Source of the DNA: Populus alba
Lineage: Eukaryota; Streptophyta; Magnoliopsida; Malpighiales; Salicaceae
Assembly: GCF_005239225.2 (NCBI RefSeq)
Contig: NC_133299.1
Location: forward strand, 14,557,154-14,621,153
DNA: 64,000 bases
Direction: 5' to 3'
This document shows, one piece after another, positions 12,781 through 23,554 of the stretch. The translations under genes and the position numbers were made by a program. The number at the start of each line of letters is the position of its first letter. Position 1 is the stretch's first letter. The notes beneath the pieces are model-generated. The model saw only the letters and a list, made by a program, of their open reading frames with translations. It was not told the origin of the DNA and searched no databases.

Positions 12781-12975
12781 GAATTGGTGAAATTAAATGT
12801 CGATGGTTGCAGCAAAGGCAACCCGGGATTTGCAGGGGCAGGAGGAGTAATTTGGGATCATGGATCAAGGGATCTGCCATTAACACGGTGTTCGCTTTTC
12901 AGCTAAAGCGGAGCTGTGGGCATCGATCACAGGATTGGAATTTGCTCGATCATTGGGTATACGTAAGATTATTCT
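12781..12975 (+). pseudogene. RNase H domain fragment of a LINE-type retrotransposon
   Basis: Read in two frames, the DNA encodes LVKLNVDGCSKGNPGFAGAG then GVIWDHGS, and after a shift near 12900, FSAKAELWASITGLEFARSLG then IRKI. This is the plant non-LTR (RVT_3-type) RNase H, with the first catalytic Asp in 'NVDG' and the Glu in 'KAELWA' visible. The frame shift, the missing rest of the domain and the (TA)n run that begins a few bases later show it is dead. No reverse transcriptase is found nearby. Confidence 0.7.

Positions 12976-12981
<6 letters not shown>

Positions 12982-13011
<30 letters not shown>
12982..13011. repeat. (TA)n microsatellite
   Basis: About 15 uninterrupted TA units directly follow the RNase H fragment. 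Confidence 0.95.
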
Positions 13012-13017
<6 letters not shown>

Positions 13018-14199
13018 GTTCTCAAATATTAACTTGGCAACTAAATGGCGATTTGGGGATGTTATCTGTGACCCAGGCTGTAAAAACTAAAAAAGAGTTA
13101 GAATTAATGTGTGAAAGTTCATTTTATAGCTTCTTCTTTTGACTGTGGCTTTGGTTTTTAGAATTTTCTATTAGGAAAAAGGGGGAAGAAAACCACTTGG
13201 GGTAACCCCAATGGATTCGTGTGAAGACTTGAAGAACAAAATGGGGGATCTTGTGAAGAGATCTCCATCTGCAAGCATGGAAGGAGCTACGGATCACGGG
13301 TCGTGAGCTTCAATGTTTGCAGGGGGCAGGTAGATAAAGTGAGAGCGTGGAGCCTAATTTTCAATATCTGCGTGCTGCCCTCATGATGACATTAATCTTA
13401 TGTCCGTTGGTTCTTTGAAATAGACATGATGTCCTCTGTTACGGTGATCTTTTGTAGCTTTTTTCAATGCCTTTTCGGTGCTGTATGGTATGTTGATGTA
13501 AGCCCTCAACTAGTAAAACTAGCATAGCACTCTCTGCCTAGCTAGGGCACGATAATTGAAATCAAGCCATAGCCATTCCCATTTCGGTTGAATGATCCCT
13601 TCAGGCCCATGTCACTAATTGACCCTCTGACGTGACTTGAGAGATTTTCACCATCATTTTCTACATCAAGGAGGTTTTCGATGGGCAACAAGTCGAGAAT
13701 ACACCCTTGACATCCTTAGATTCTAGGCTGCATTTCTACATAGCTCGCCTGCCTCCTTTTCTCGAGAAGGTGAGGTGGTGTCAAAAGAAAAAAAAGAAAA
13801 AAAAGTTCATTGAAGTCTGTCCTATCAAGTTTTGATTACAAATGTCTAAATAAAGAACTTAAAAAATCCTACCCTTCGAACAATTTTCAAAAAACTTAAA
13901 TGCTTTGCAAGACTCCAATAAAGAATCAACACTGGGGCAGTTATTAAAACCGAGTCTTGAAAGAGATGAATCTAGAATAGATTTGGGTTTATTCGGTTAA
14001 TCCGACGAGTCAACTGACAATCCGATGAAACTTTTAAATTATTTTTTAAAAAATCAAAACATTATTTTCATGTTTGAAAGTTAATTCAAATTAATCTCTG
14101 GAGCCAAATCAGCACAGTAACTTTTACTAAAAGTTCTTTCATATATATCAACGAGGACAGCTGGTAACATTAGTTCGAATAACATTAGTTGAACTAGAT
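13012..14199. other. intergenic DNA
   Basis: About 13020-13790 is moderately GC-richer and not obviously repetitive; it may contain more decayed retroelement sequence, but I find no further recognisable domain. The rest is AT-rich. The gap lies between PATL6 (+) and CHX (-), whose 3' ends face each other. Confidence 0.45.
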
Positions 14200-16781
14200 C
14201 TATCTATCAGAATTATAAATGGATATGTACTTTTGGTTTTGAATCATCTCTACCACCACCGAAGCTTGTTGTTGCACCACCAATATGGATGCCTTGCACT
14301 CAAAGTCTTTAGATGCCATAATGTCTCCGATTACACCCAAATCCTGATCAATCTCACCCCACTCTGAAAGTCCAATTAACTGTGTAGAATCAGGATCATG
14401 TCTTCTTCCCACCATAATGAGATCAAAATCGTTGCACATGGCTCCCAGCAACCGAACGGTGTCATTTCCATGTTTAACCATCTCTTCCTTGTATGAAACA
14501 CGCGGGCAGTCGTTATTGTTGAGCCTGAATTCATTGATCATGTTCGAGTTGCGTCTTTTCTCTATCAAATCAGTAAGAGTATGGTCCACGGAGACTAATC
14601 TGAGCACTGTCAGCCTGATGTTGGGATGCCCGGACATGCGTTGAGCGTATGCTAGCGTCTCACGATCATCAGCCCCTCCTATGAAAACCACACAGACCTT
14701 CATTGTGAGTCGACCTGATAAAATATATCGATCCAAATTCCCACGGTTAACAAGGAGAGCGACAGAACATGGAGCCTTCACGAGTATGTTCCTGTTGACT
14801 GCCCTCATTGAAGGGCTATCATAGCGTTGAAAAGGAACGATCACCAAGGAGGCACTCTTCTCTAGTACCATAGTGCAAACGTCGTCGTGCATTGTAGCAT
14901 AAGGTGCGAAGGATGTGAAGCATTGCACAGTAACAAGACCTTGTTTTTGCTGCTCAAATTGATAGAAGGCGTTGCTGACAATGTCGATTTTCTCAGCAGA
15001 TGAAATATTGTTCAAACTGTGCGATATGAAAAGCGGCAAGGTGCCTTCAATCAACTTTTTAAGGTTCAAAACATTAACCGCTATGGGGCTTGCCCTGGTT
15101 GGATTGGTTGCTTCAAGAACATTGATAATGGAGCGGACATCATCTTGTTGATGGAGACAGGCAACGATTTGTAGCTCAGAACGGAGTCCGGTGTTCTGGA
15201 TTGTGCGTGGTTTGTAGGCTATATATCTTCTTGAAGGGTCATAGAGAAGTCTCACTAACAGGGTAACAAACACCGATTGCAGCATTGCTGTGACAACCAG
15301 GATGCTAAAAAACTCAGTTTTTAGCCCCTGCACATTGTTCAGAGGTTTTAGTCCGTTAGCTCTCTTGATTAATTAACAAAATCTGGAAGCTAATAGATTT
15401 CATGCTCACAGTTATGCACAGTCAAGTTGAAAAAGGTACCACGAACTTATTTGCAGCGTTGTATAATAGTGTATCGACGAAACCTTTGCAGTTCAAGATG
15501 AGACCGAGCGAGAGAGCATCCCGAAATGGCATCTTGTAATAGAGTGAAGTGGCTATAATGGCAGAAAGTTTGGTCAAGGTAGATATGAAGATGAGCATTA
15601 GCGCAAATGCAACATGTTTGAATGTGGCATGGAACAAATTGATTCCCCTGCCAACATCTACAAGGAAACATGGCACTAGAAATGAATTGACAAAGGTACC
15701 AATCTTCTCCATCAAGCAAGAATTCAGATGCGGATTATCAGGGGTAGCTAAGCCTAAGACCGCAGGTCCAAAAAGAAAATGATGTCCGTTGATTTCCCCC
15801 AAAAAACCACAGAAAAGAACCATAGTACTGATAATCAAAATATAGGACTGCTTCAGAGGCTGTCCTTCAGGGGTTCGTCTTACCATCCACCACATCATAG
15901 GTCGGAAAGCGAAAACAATGATCATAACAGTGGGGATTCTGGTTATCTGCGCTAATAGTATACCTTTCTTTGAACCAAGCCTCGAGGCTTCCTTCAAATA
16001 AGCAAAAAATACTATAAAACTCGAGCTGAACAATCCACTGACCATTGAAGAAGAGAGAGCAAGGCGACCTAGTTCTGAATTGAGGAGCTTGAGATCTTCG
16101 AGGATGGAAAAAACAACATGGAAGGAAGTTATTGATGTAATAACAGCCATGACATGGACCTCCTCGTGAAGCTCCAGTTTAAAAAATCCTCTTAGATACG
16201 AAGCCATTAGTGTTGTTATCACCGTCGGAACCACAAAAGAAGCAAGGCCTATAACAACTGCAAGTTTCCCACATTTCTTCACGACGGTTATATCCAGCCG
16301 TAAGCTAAGCAGGAAAAGAATGAATACGAGACCAAACACTTCAAAGGTATCAAGAATCATCATACTCTTTGGTGCAAACAAATATCTATTAATTCGTTCT
16401 ATATGTCCAAGAAATGAAGGGCTTATGGCAATTCCACCCTGGAAGCATGAAAAAACCATTATCATCTCAGCTGAACAGGAAGAACAAAAACATTGATCGA
16501 AACATCATGGCATCAAGTTAAATTATTTGTCATAAACTCAATCAATAGTACGTCAATGAGTAACAAGGTGAGGATTTAATTACCAGGATTTCCGAAACAA
16601 AACGCTGCTGTCCGAAAGGCACGAGAAGGAACTGAAAAAATGTTTTTAAAAGAGTAACTAAACCAATCTGCACAAGCACAGGTGAGAAACTGAAGTGATT
16701 TTCATCTTCATGCTTAAAACGTATCTTCTTATGCGCCTCAAATGCCTCGCAAACTAATTCTGTGGTAGAATTTTGACTCAT
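14200..16781 (-). CDS. CHX-family cation/H+ exchanger (CHX26/CHX27-like)
   Basis: Three exons (16781-16584, 16438-15440, 15327-14200), all phase-0 with GT..AG introns, give 774 aa, near the family's usual ~800. Exons 1-2 form the CPA2 transporter: about 12 hydrophobic segments, with the SEILGGIAISPSFLGHI and LNSELGRLALSS landmarks. Exon 3 is the soluble universal-stress-like C-terminal half (VVFIGGADDRETLAYAQRM, DLIMVGRR). CHX proteins exchange K+ or other monovalent cations for H+ at endomembranes or the plasma membrane, often in pollen. Placement with CHX26/27 rests on remembered gene order: At5g01690 is next to the PP2C At5g01700. Odd: the Asn-Asp/Ser-Asp pair that follows 'GRLA' in CPA2 proteins reads Ser-Gly here (MVSGLF), the nearby TSFPV reads TSFHV, and the later KG..E reads KGFVD. 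No stop or frameshift is seen. Transport activity is therefore uncertain. Confidence 0.9.
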
Positions 16782-17949
16782 CCTTTGTTTTCAGTACTTT
16801 TTAGATCAAGAGGGAACCAAAAGACTCTGAAATCGCAGCTAAAGCAAGAGGTCATATATAAAATTAATATAAAATCAAGGATATGTGCTAGTGCGAGCAG
16901 GAAACAGGAAATATACAAGAACAAAAATATTTAGTGAGAGAGAAGTTTTTTTTTTTTTTTTTAATGGAGAGTGGATAGCATATTAGCAGGTCAATATAGG
17001 GGGGGGGGGTGGATATTGTTCTTGAACAAGAATGGGAGAGAAACGTGGAATGCTGTCAAATATATGTGCACTATTTGAGCTCACTAGATCTTTGACTGGT
17101 AATGTGTGGCCTGCAATGTGCATACCCTAACCAAAAATGAAGCCGAGATCAATGCTCAAGAACTTGGACAGGAAGCACGTTAGTAAAATTTCCTCACTTT
17201 AACAGAATGGTCTTTTCAGATTTATGTGGTCTCGACATTGAGAGAATATTTCTTTTTTGTTTGACGGTAAAGGTTATCCTGCTCTGGCTCTCTGGCAATA
17301 CGTGTGGCTCTGGCTCGAAAAAAAAACATATGTGATTGATTGGTTATGGTTTTCATGCTCGGAGAAAATGCAAACAAGAGGAGATCCATATGTATAAAGG
17401 TGATGGATCCGAGTCGCAGAGCGAATCCTGTCTCAAGAATCTTAAAGCATTCAACTGTTTGATGCATGCCTCATACAGTGGTCTTTATATAAGATTGATT
17501 ATTAAAATGAAAGATGTATGGAAGGAATCAAGACTCTTATAGGATCTGAATTGATTGGTAACTGATATTGAAGGAACTTGTCAGAAGAGTACGGAGACAG
17601 ATACACTTGCCTTCTCCCCATCCCTCATCAAGGAAGAAGAGATTAGCTCAAATAATATACCAACAGATGGAGTTTGCCAAAATCAGATCATCAGTTTTCT
17701 TCTTGTTCTTCTTACATCCAAAAAAAATTATAATCAGTCCCCAAATAATGAAGTGTGCTTCCAATGACCATTTATCTATCAATATTTCTAGTTAACAATT
17801 ACATCAAGGGATAATTTCATGCGAAAAGGGGAGCACCCAACATGGTCCTTAGCTTCCTATATTTGTACAAATGAGGCATAAAAATTCCCTGAGGTGCAGA
17901 CCACTTCAGTAGAACCTCATTACAAGGTCTCGGACAGAGAAGATTGTCA
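16782..17949. other. CHX upstream / PP2C downstream region
   Basis: This holds the CHX promoter side and the 3' flank of the PP2C gene, both on the minus strand. It has a T18-like run near 16948 and a G-run near 17000. No extra gene is supported. Confidence 0.5.
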
Positions 17950-20186
17950 TCAAACTTCAACAGTTTCAACACCTTTGTAAGCTCTGGTTGATTTTCGTCG
18001 ACTCAAAACTTTGCGAAGTCGAGGGAACTTTCCGGATGAATTAACTTTTTGTAATCTGAAATGAGGAAACACATACTCCTCTAAGTTAAGATCAGTGTTG
18101 GCATTTTCAGAGCTTCCCTCTTGTTTCTTGGATCTAAACCTGTCAGGAACTGCTGCAATCTCTGAGTGATTGTGACTAGCCCGGCTCACCTCAGAATAGG
18201 TTTCGAATTTGGCCAGACTCACGTCAGAGTAGCCTTCAAGCTCGGAATGATTTACACTGAGTTGGGTCACTTCAGAGAAGGATCTGGTTAACAAAGTCCG
18301 ATTCTTCAGAAACAAGCATATAACCGCACTGTCATCAACCTTGCCGCCAGGAAATTTACTTCTCCATGCACGAGCAGCATGCTTTACTACCAATTTAGCA
18401 GCCATGGATCGCTTCCTTGCAGAAGCAACAATCTTTATGACCTCATAGTTTGTTAACACATCCCACACCTGTAAATACAACAAAAATCCTCAAAGTCCAG
18501 AAGGCCCATTCTTGACACTAGCAGATTAATCGATAAGTTTTATAAGACACTTCGATTACATTTAAAAATATTTGTTTGTTTGTTGCTCTTACCCCATCAG
18601 TTGCCAGAACCACAAACTCGTCCTTATCAGTAACCCTTCTATAAGAAACTTCCGGAGTTGAAATGAGGCCATAATCTTTCAAGCAGAAATCTCCGAAGGC
18701 CCTTGCCATGGCTAGACCAGGACAATCTTCATCAGGCATCCATATTCTGAACAATTCTGGTTCTTTTTCCAATGCAAAAACTCTGCCTTTAGAGTTCTTG
18801 ATTCTTTCAGCTTCACCTGAGAGTATGAATCAAAAGAAGATTTGTTAGACTTCATGATTCTTGCCATGAATTGAAACGATACTAAGAAAACACCCACCTG
18901 CAATATTCGGTTTCAGATCAACAGTCAATTGGATGGGAATGAGTTGATTTTTTGGGCCCTTAGAACAAAGAACAGCACGAGAATCTCCCAGGTTGGCAAT
19001 TATCAGCTTGTTTCCCTGAAGATTAGAAAGACGATGTCAGAAACACACAACATAAAAATGTCTATCCATTGACAATGTATTTACTTAATGGAGTGTAATA
19101 ATACCTCCTTAACTATAGTTACAGCAGTAGTACCACTGCAGAAGCTATCAATGCTGGCATCAAGGCTAAGTTCTTCATCCATTTCCTTAAAGGACTTGGT
19201 GAAGGTAGCCTCCCATGAAGATAACAGCAGACTGCTGCTATCATCATCGTCAAGACCATCCTTGCCACCTTTGTTTTTATTGAACTCATCCCTATTATCT
19301 CCTTTTCCATCAGCATCTCTACTTTTGAAGCTATTATTCTGTGATGTTTTGATTTCTCTGGAGAGCCTTGAGGGTAAAATGTCACGTATATGGCGTGCAA
19401 CTTTGTGACCATAGGGACCATGACCATCAAACACTCCACAGAAAAGCATATCTTTATCACCTGTAAATTCCTGAATCAAGCTTCAAAGTTTAGTCGAATA
19501 CACAAGATTGTTCACGTTCTACCATTCAAAAGAACGATGTAGGTATATAGCGCAAACATACTGCATCTAATTGGAGCATAAATGAAGATGAGGCATGGTA
19601 TCTCTTTCTCAGTTTTAAACCTCAAATTAGCTTAACTGATATAAAAACTTCTTCTGTTCATAGCCCTGCAATGCTGAGAATGATGCTAATTATAAACCTA
19701 TAAATTTTTCACGAATTTTACTCAAGTCAGAGCAATTCATTTCAGATCACCAAATAGCTAGCAATGAATGCAGCAATTAATCGAAAATTTTCAATATATA
19801 GGAAAATTAATTAAAACTACAATCACAAAAGGGAAAATAAATCAAAAGCCAAGAAATATGGTAACTACCAAAACATAATGAGAGGTTATGGATAGATCAT
19901 AAGAGAAAAGATGATAAGTTGATAAGGGAAAAAAAAAAAAACAATGAATGATGTGCATATCATTTTCTATCACCTCCCAAACAGTCATGGCATCCTGATT
20001 GATCCCTTTCCTTCCTTGTTGGGTGTACATTGATGTATATTTTGAAGCTCCATAGAACCTCATGCGGGCTCCATAATCTCCAACAATTACATCACCCTCC
20101 TCCTCCTCCTCCTCTAGTTCTTTCTCTTTCATAGCATCCTCTACCACCCCGTCAGAATATGGTTCCTTACTGCAACAGGCTCCCAT
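17950..20186 (-). CDS. protein phosphatase 2C, clade E type, probably lipid-anchored
   Basis: Five exons (20186-19974, 19470-19105, 19015-18898, 18816-18593, 18468-17950) with GT..AG introns give 479 aa. The N-terminus MGACCSKEP is a textbook N-myristoylation (Gly2) plus palmitoylation (Cys4/5) signal, followed by an acidic run. PP2C motifs appear in order: GINQDAM; GVFDGHG (metal-binding Asp about residue 86); SGTTAV; NLGDSRAVL; MARAFGD; VVLATDGVWD; DDSAVICLFL. The PP2C fold is a Mg/Mn-dependent Ser/Thr phosphatase, and clade E members have been linked to plasma-membrane and G-protein signalling. Between the DGHG and SGTT motifs sits a charged, low-complexity loop rich in K, D, N and S, and the C-terminal ~100 residues are Ser-rich and non-conserved. 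From gene order it corresponds to At5g01700, as I remember that locus. It appears complete and active. Confidence 0.92.
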
Positions 20187-22081
20187 TCTTTGAGGAACTA
20201 GAAATGTCTAGCAAAAGAATGAAAAACGCCAAAGCATAACCACCAAATTAACCCAATCAATAACCACAGTTTTTTCTTGAAAAACAAGAAGGAAAACGAA
20301 CGAAGATGAGATTTTTCATGGACCCCGGAGGCTAGAATTAGGAAGGGACAAGGGAGAAAAAGTACTGAAGGTGATATTCATCTACAACACAACATTTTTA
20401 TTTGGATTTTAGACAGAAACAGTAATTAAAAATGCCTGCAGAGCCAATCATGGGACATTGTCTTTTGTAGGAGACGCCTCAGAAGACAAACCACATTTTA
20501 GTCTGGACTTATTAAGAATAGAATGCGGCTTTTTCCTCGTTTGTTGCTTCTAAAGTTAACTTTTTTAGTCCTTACAGATTTACAGAAATTTCACTTTGAT
20601 CTCTATAGTTAAGTGCTTGTTTGACACTGCTACAACGAACTTCTACTTTTCAAAGTATTTTTCTAAAAACATATTAAATTAAATTTTTTAGGTGTTTTTT
20701 AATGATTTTGATAGAACAATATAAAAAATAATTTTTTAATAAAAATAAAATTATTTTAATATATTTTTAAGTATATTACAATTACAAAACACACACTAAA
20801 TTTCTACGTTTGATCTCATAAGCGCTTTAAAAAATAATGTTACAATATGTCTCTTGATTGTAGTTAATAGAAGCTGATGACTGACTGAATTTCGGGTTTT
20901 TTTTTTTATTTTTTTAATAATTTTAATGATATTAATTATCACATTTTTGTCGTTAGGTTTTGTTGGCTATTAGCTATATAATGGTCAAGCGCTGCATTGA
21001 TTTTCTTTTTTCTTTTTTGGAAACTACACAGGACTAATATTGAGAATTCTAAACTGTGAGAAACTTAAGTGGAAATTTTATAAAATAGTGGGGTTAAAAT
21101 ACCGCTGACACTTTGTTTATTTTTTATGGTTTTTTTTCTTTTTATTTATTTTTCCAAAATATTTAAAATTCAAGAGATTTTTTTTTCCGCTGACATATTG
21201 ACTAAAATGAGATTAAATGGATAAATATTTATTATTTCATTTTTCATTCAACAAAAACACCACCTCCCCTTAGTTACCAAAAAGAAAAGAAAAAGACTAA
21301 GAAAAATTAGGTTTGAGATGTCCTTCCTTATATTTATTTCATTTTGACTTGTATTTTTTTTTTAAACATGGACTTAAGCGTCTGCAACAGCCAGGGAAGA
21401 AGATTAAATCTATATATATGTATGGTGCAACAGAATGATGAGGTTTCTCTATACGATTGCTTAGTTATATCTACTAATCAGCTGAGATATCAGACAGATA
21501 GGGTTTGTCTAGTATGAGCCCTTAGTAAGGAAGCAGGACTCTTGACAGATGTTGGAGTTAGACTCTATGCTGCTGCTTTTACTGGATAAAGAAGGCGTGC
21601 CAGGTTTATCAGCTTGGCTGCCTAATTCCATTTTGATGCATGGTGCTGTTAGTTCTATCTCTCTCTCTGTGTTTTATGGTATTCTACAGCAGAGTTGCTC
21701 CTGATCTCTTCTCTCTTTTCTGTGTTTAAAGTGTTAAAACTATCAATGTTAAACTTGGTAAGTTGCTGTATAATCTTTCTCTCTTACCAAGAAATCAACC
21801 AAATTCTTTACCATGTGATGCCATAAGCCACAATTCTTACAAAATATTATGATCTTTATCAACTGATGATCCTGAGATATATTTCAGAAATCATATAATT
21901 GCATTAAGAAACAAAATTCACAAGCAATGTATAGAAGTTAAGATTTCGGATAAAAAACTCGAATTATTATTTATGGAAAACCAAATTAAGCCACGAATTT
22001 ATCCTGTGCAAGAATATTTTTCTTCTTCTTTCGTATGATTTCAGTTCCTCCACCATCTTCTACAAACAACACCTCCACTCT
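20187..22081. other. PP2C upstream region and AT-rich spacer
   Basis: About 20190-20560 probably holds the PP2C promoter and leader. A MITE copy lies at 20612-20797. About 21370-21720 is a less AT-rich, non-repetitive island with no long frame. Confidence 0.5.
20612..20797. mobile_element. MITE-like element, copy 3
   Basis: The left end reads AGTGCTTGTTTGAC and the right end CAAAACACACACT, which are imperfect inverted repeats. TTA (20609-20611) precedes it. The AT-rich interior resembles the copies near 2.8 and 3.8 kb, but it is more decayed. Confidence 0.45.
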
Positions 22082-22513
22082 CTTGATCATAAACAAAACT
22101 AAACCCCAAATTACCACAAGAACGCCTATCTAAGTGGTTGGCCATAAACGTTCATGCACTCCTTCCTCAGCCTCTCCATGCACGTTGCCACTCTCATCAC
22201 TCACCTTATAAAATTTCAAGACAGCAAGATTCTCCTTCTCTTTCTCGTGCTTGACCTTCTTTGGTGTGTTGTATGTCTTCTTCTTAGCACCCCCTCGAAG
22301 CCTAAGCATGAGATGGAGTGTACTGCACTCCTTCTGTATTTTGTAGTCGGCTAGGGTTTCGTTGTCTTCAAGAAGCTTGCCTGCGAAGATTAGGCGTTGC
22401 CGGTCTAATGGGACTCCTCCTTTCGTTTCAATCTTAGTTTTGACGATGCTGATGGTGTCCGAAGGCAACACATCGAGCGTTAGGGTTTTTTCTGATGTCA
22501 AGGCCAAGAATCA
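22082..22513 (-). pseudogene. decayed ubiquitin-eS31 (RPS27a) fusion gene
   Basis: Reading down from 22513, ubiquitin residues are recognisable ([30 protein letters not shown]), followed by the eS31 lysine-rich linker and [16 protein letters not shown]. The initiator ATG and first residues are missing, a codon is inserted at QKE(C)STLHL, and a +1 shift follows 'GNV', after which ERLRKEC resumes. A second break deletes part of the zinc finger, and [13 protein letters not shown] finishes the match with cysteines lost. It is intronless. Functional copies supply ribosome protein eS31 plus free ubiquitin; this one cannot. Many substitutions show an old relic. It lies about 135 bp head-to-head with the eL40 relic. 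Confidence 0.8.
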
Positions 22514-22648
22514 AGACAGGGAAGGTGAAACCCTTTTCTGATCTCTTTCTTTTGATAGTCTGTGCTTGAAAGTTTCAAGTTTCAGCTCAAAAAAAAAAAA
22601 TCAAATACTTTATATGTGATCAAACATGGCGATTTGTGCTGGGTACTA

Positions 22649-23554
22649 GGCATTCCACCAGACCAGCAGAGGTTCATTTTTGCTGGCAAGCAACTGGAGA
22701 TGGAAGGAACTTGGCTGATTACAGCATCCAGAAAGGTATGTCTTCTTCTCCATTTGCATTTTGTTCTTTAATCTTTCTGTTCAGTGTTTTTCCATTGTTT
22801 ACATAGTATTTCATATTAGTTATCAGTTTTAGTTTAGAATTGGGGTGCTGCTAAATTAGCTAGAATGGGAAATAATTAAGGCTTAGGATTTATAATCATT
22901 CCCCCAAATCTAAAAAAACCAGGTGATCACTTGCTTGATTGTAATCCCGAGCTTGAAATATTGAATATGCTTTTATACATGAAATATGAATAATGTTTTG
23001 CCTTATGTCTGCTGGGGTATAGTTTTTGCTTTGATTGTTAAGCTTGGCTTCTGGGTTTTGGTATCAAATGAAAAGATGATTGACTTGTTGGGATTTGTTT
23101 CATTATTTTGTTTAGAATCTACAATTCATTTGGTGATGAGGCTGAGAGGAGGAGGTAAAGGAGCATGCATCAAGAACATAGCTGGCCCGTAAATATGTTG
23201 CATACAAGATGATCTGCGGCGAGTATGCCCTATTTTCCTTGATCTCTCTTTACTTTATGTTAAATCCTGGTTCGTCTGTCCTTTCATTTTTGGTTGCTAG
23301 ATGTTTTGCTCGTCTGCCTGCTAAGGCTGTTAACTGCAGGAAGAAGAAAGGTGGCCATATAGTAACCAGGCAATCTCCTTCCTAGTAGTATTTTTTGTTT
23401 AATTTTTACTGTTTCTGTTTTGTTTTCAACTAGTGTTGTTGTTCAATTTGTTCTGAGAAAAACTTGTGTTTTCTTTATGCAGTTGAGACACAAGAAGCCG
23501 CTCAGGTTCCATATGATCGATAGATGGGCTCCCATGGAGAGTGAACTGAACTGA
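22649..23554 (+). pseudogene. decayed ubiquitin-eL40 (RPL40) fusion gene, still with introns
   Basis: Four exon-like blocks remain at 22649-22735, 23116-23222, 23301-23361 and 23483-23554, bounded by usable GT/AG sites. Block 1 is the second half of ubiquitin (IPPDQQRFIFAGKQLE, then LADYSIQK after a one-base deletion). Block 2 is STIHLVMRLRGG followed, after another shift, by ARKYVAYKMICGE. Block 3 is CFARLPAKAVNCRKKKGGH and block 4 LRHKKPLRFH. This matches eL40 (ARKY..KMICRKCYARL..RAVNCRKKKCGH). The first ~34 ubiquitin residues are absent and a stop interrupts block 2. Retained introns mean it is a decayed gene copy or segmental piece, not a retrocopy. Confidence 0.78.

Noticed and set aside
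19088..19408. 106-codon plus-strand frame inside the PP2C gene
   Set aside because: Antisense shadow of PP2C exon 2.
21380..21720. Possible microRNA precursor in a less AT-rich island
   Set aside because: I could not find a known mature miRNA sequence or a convincing hairpin by eye.
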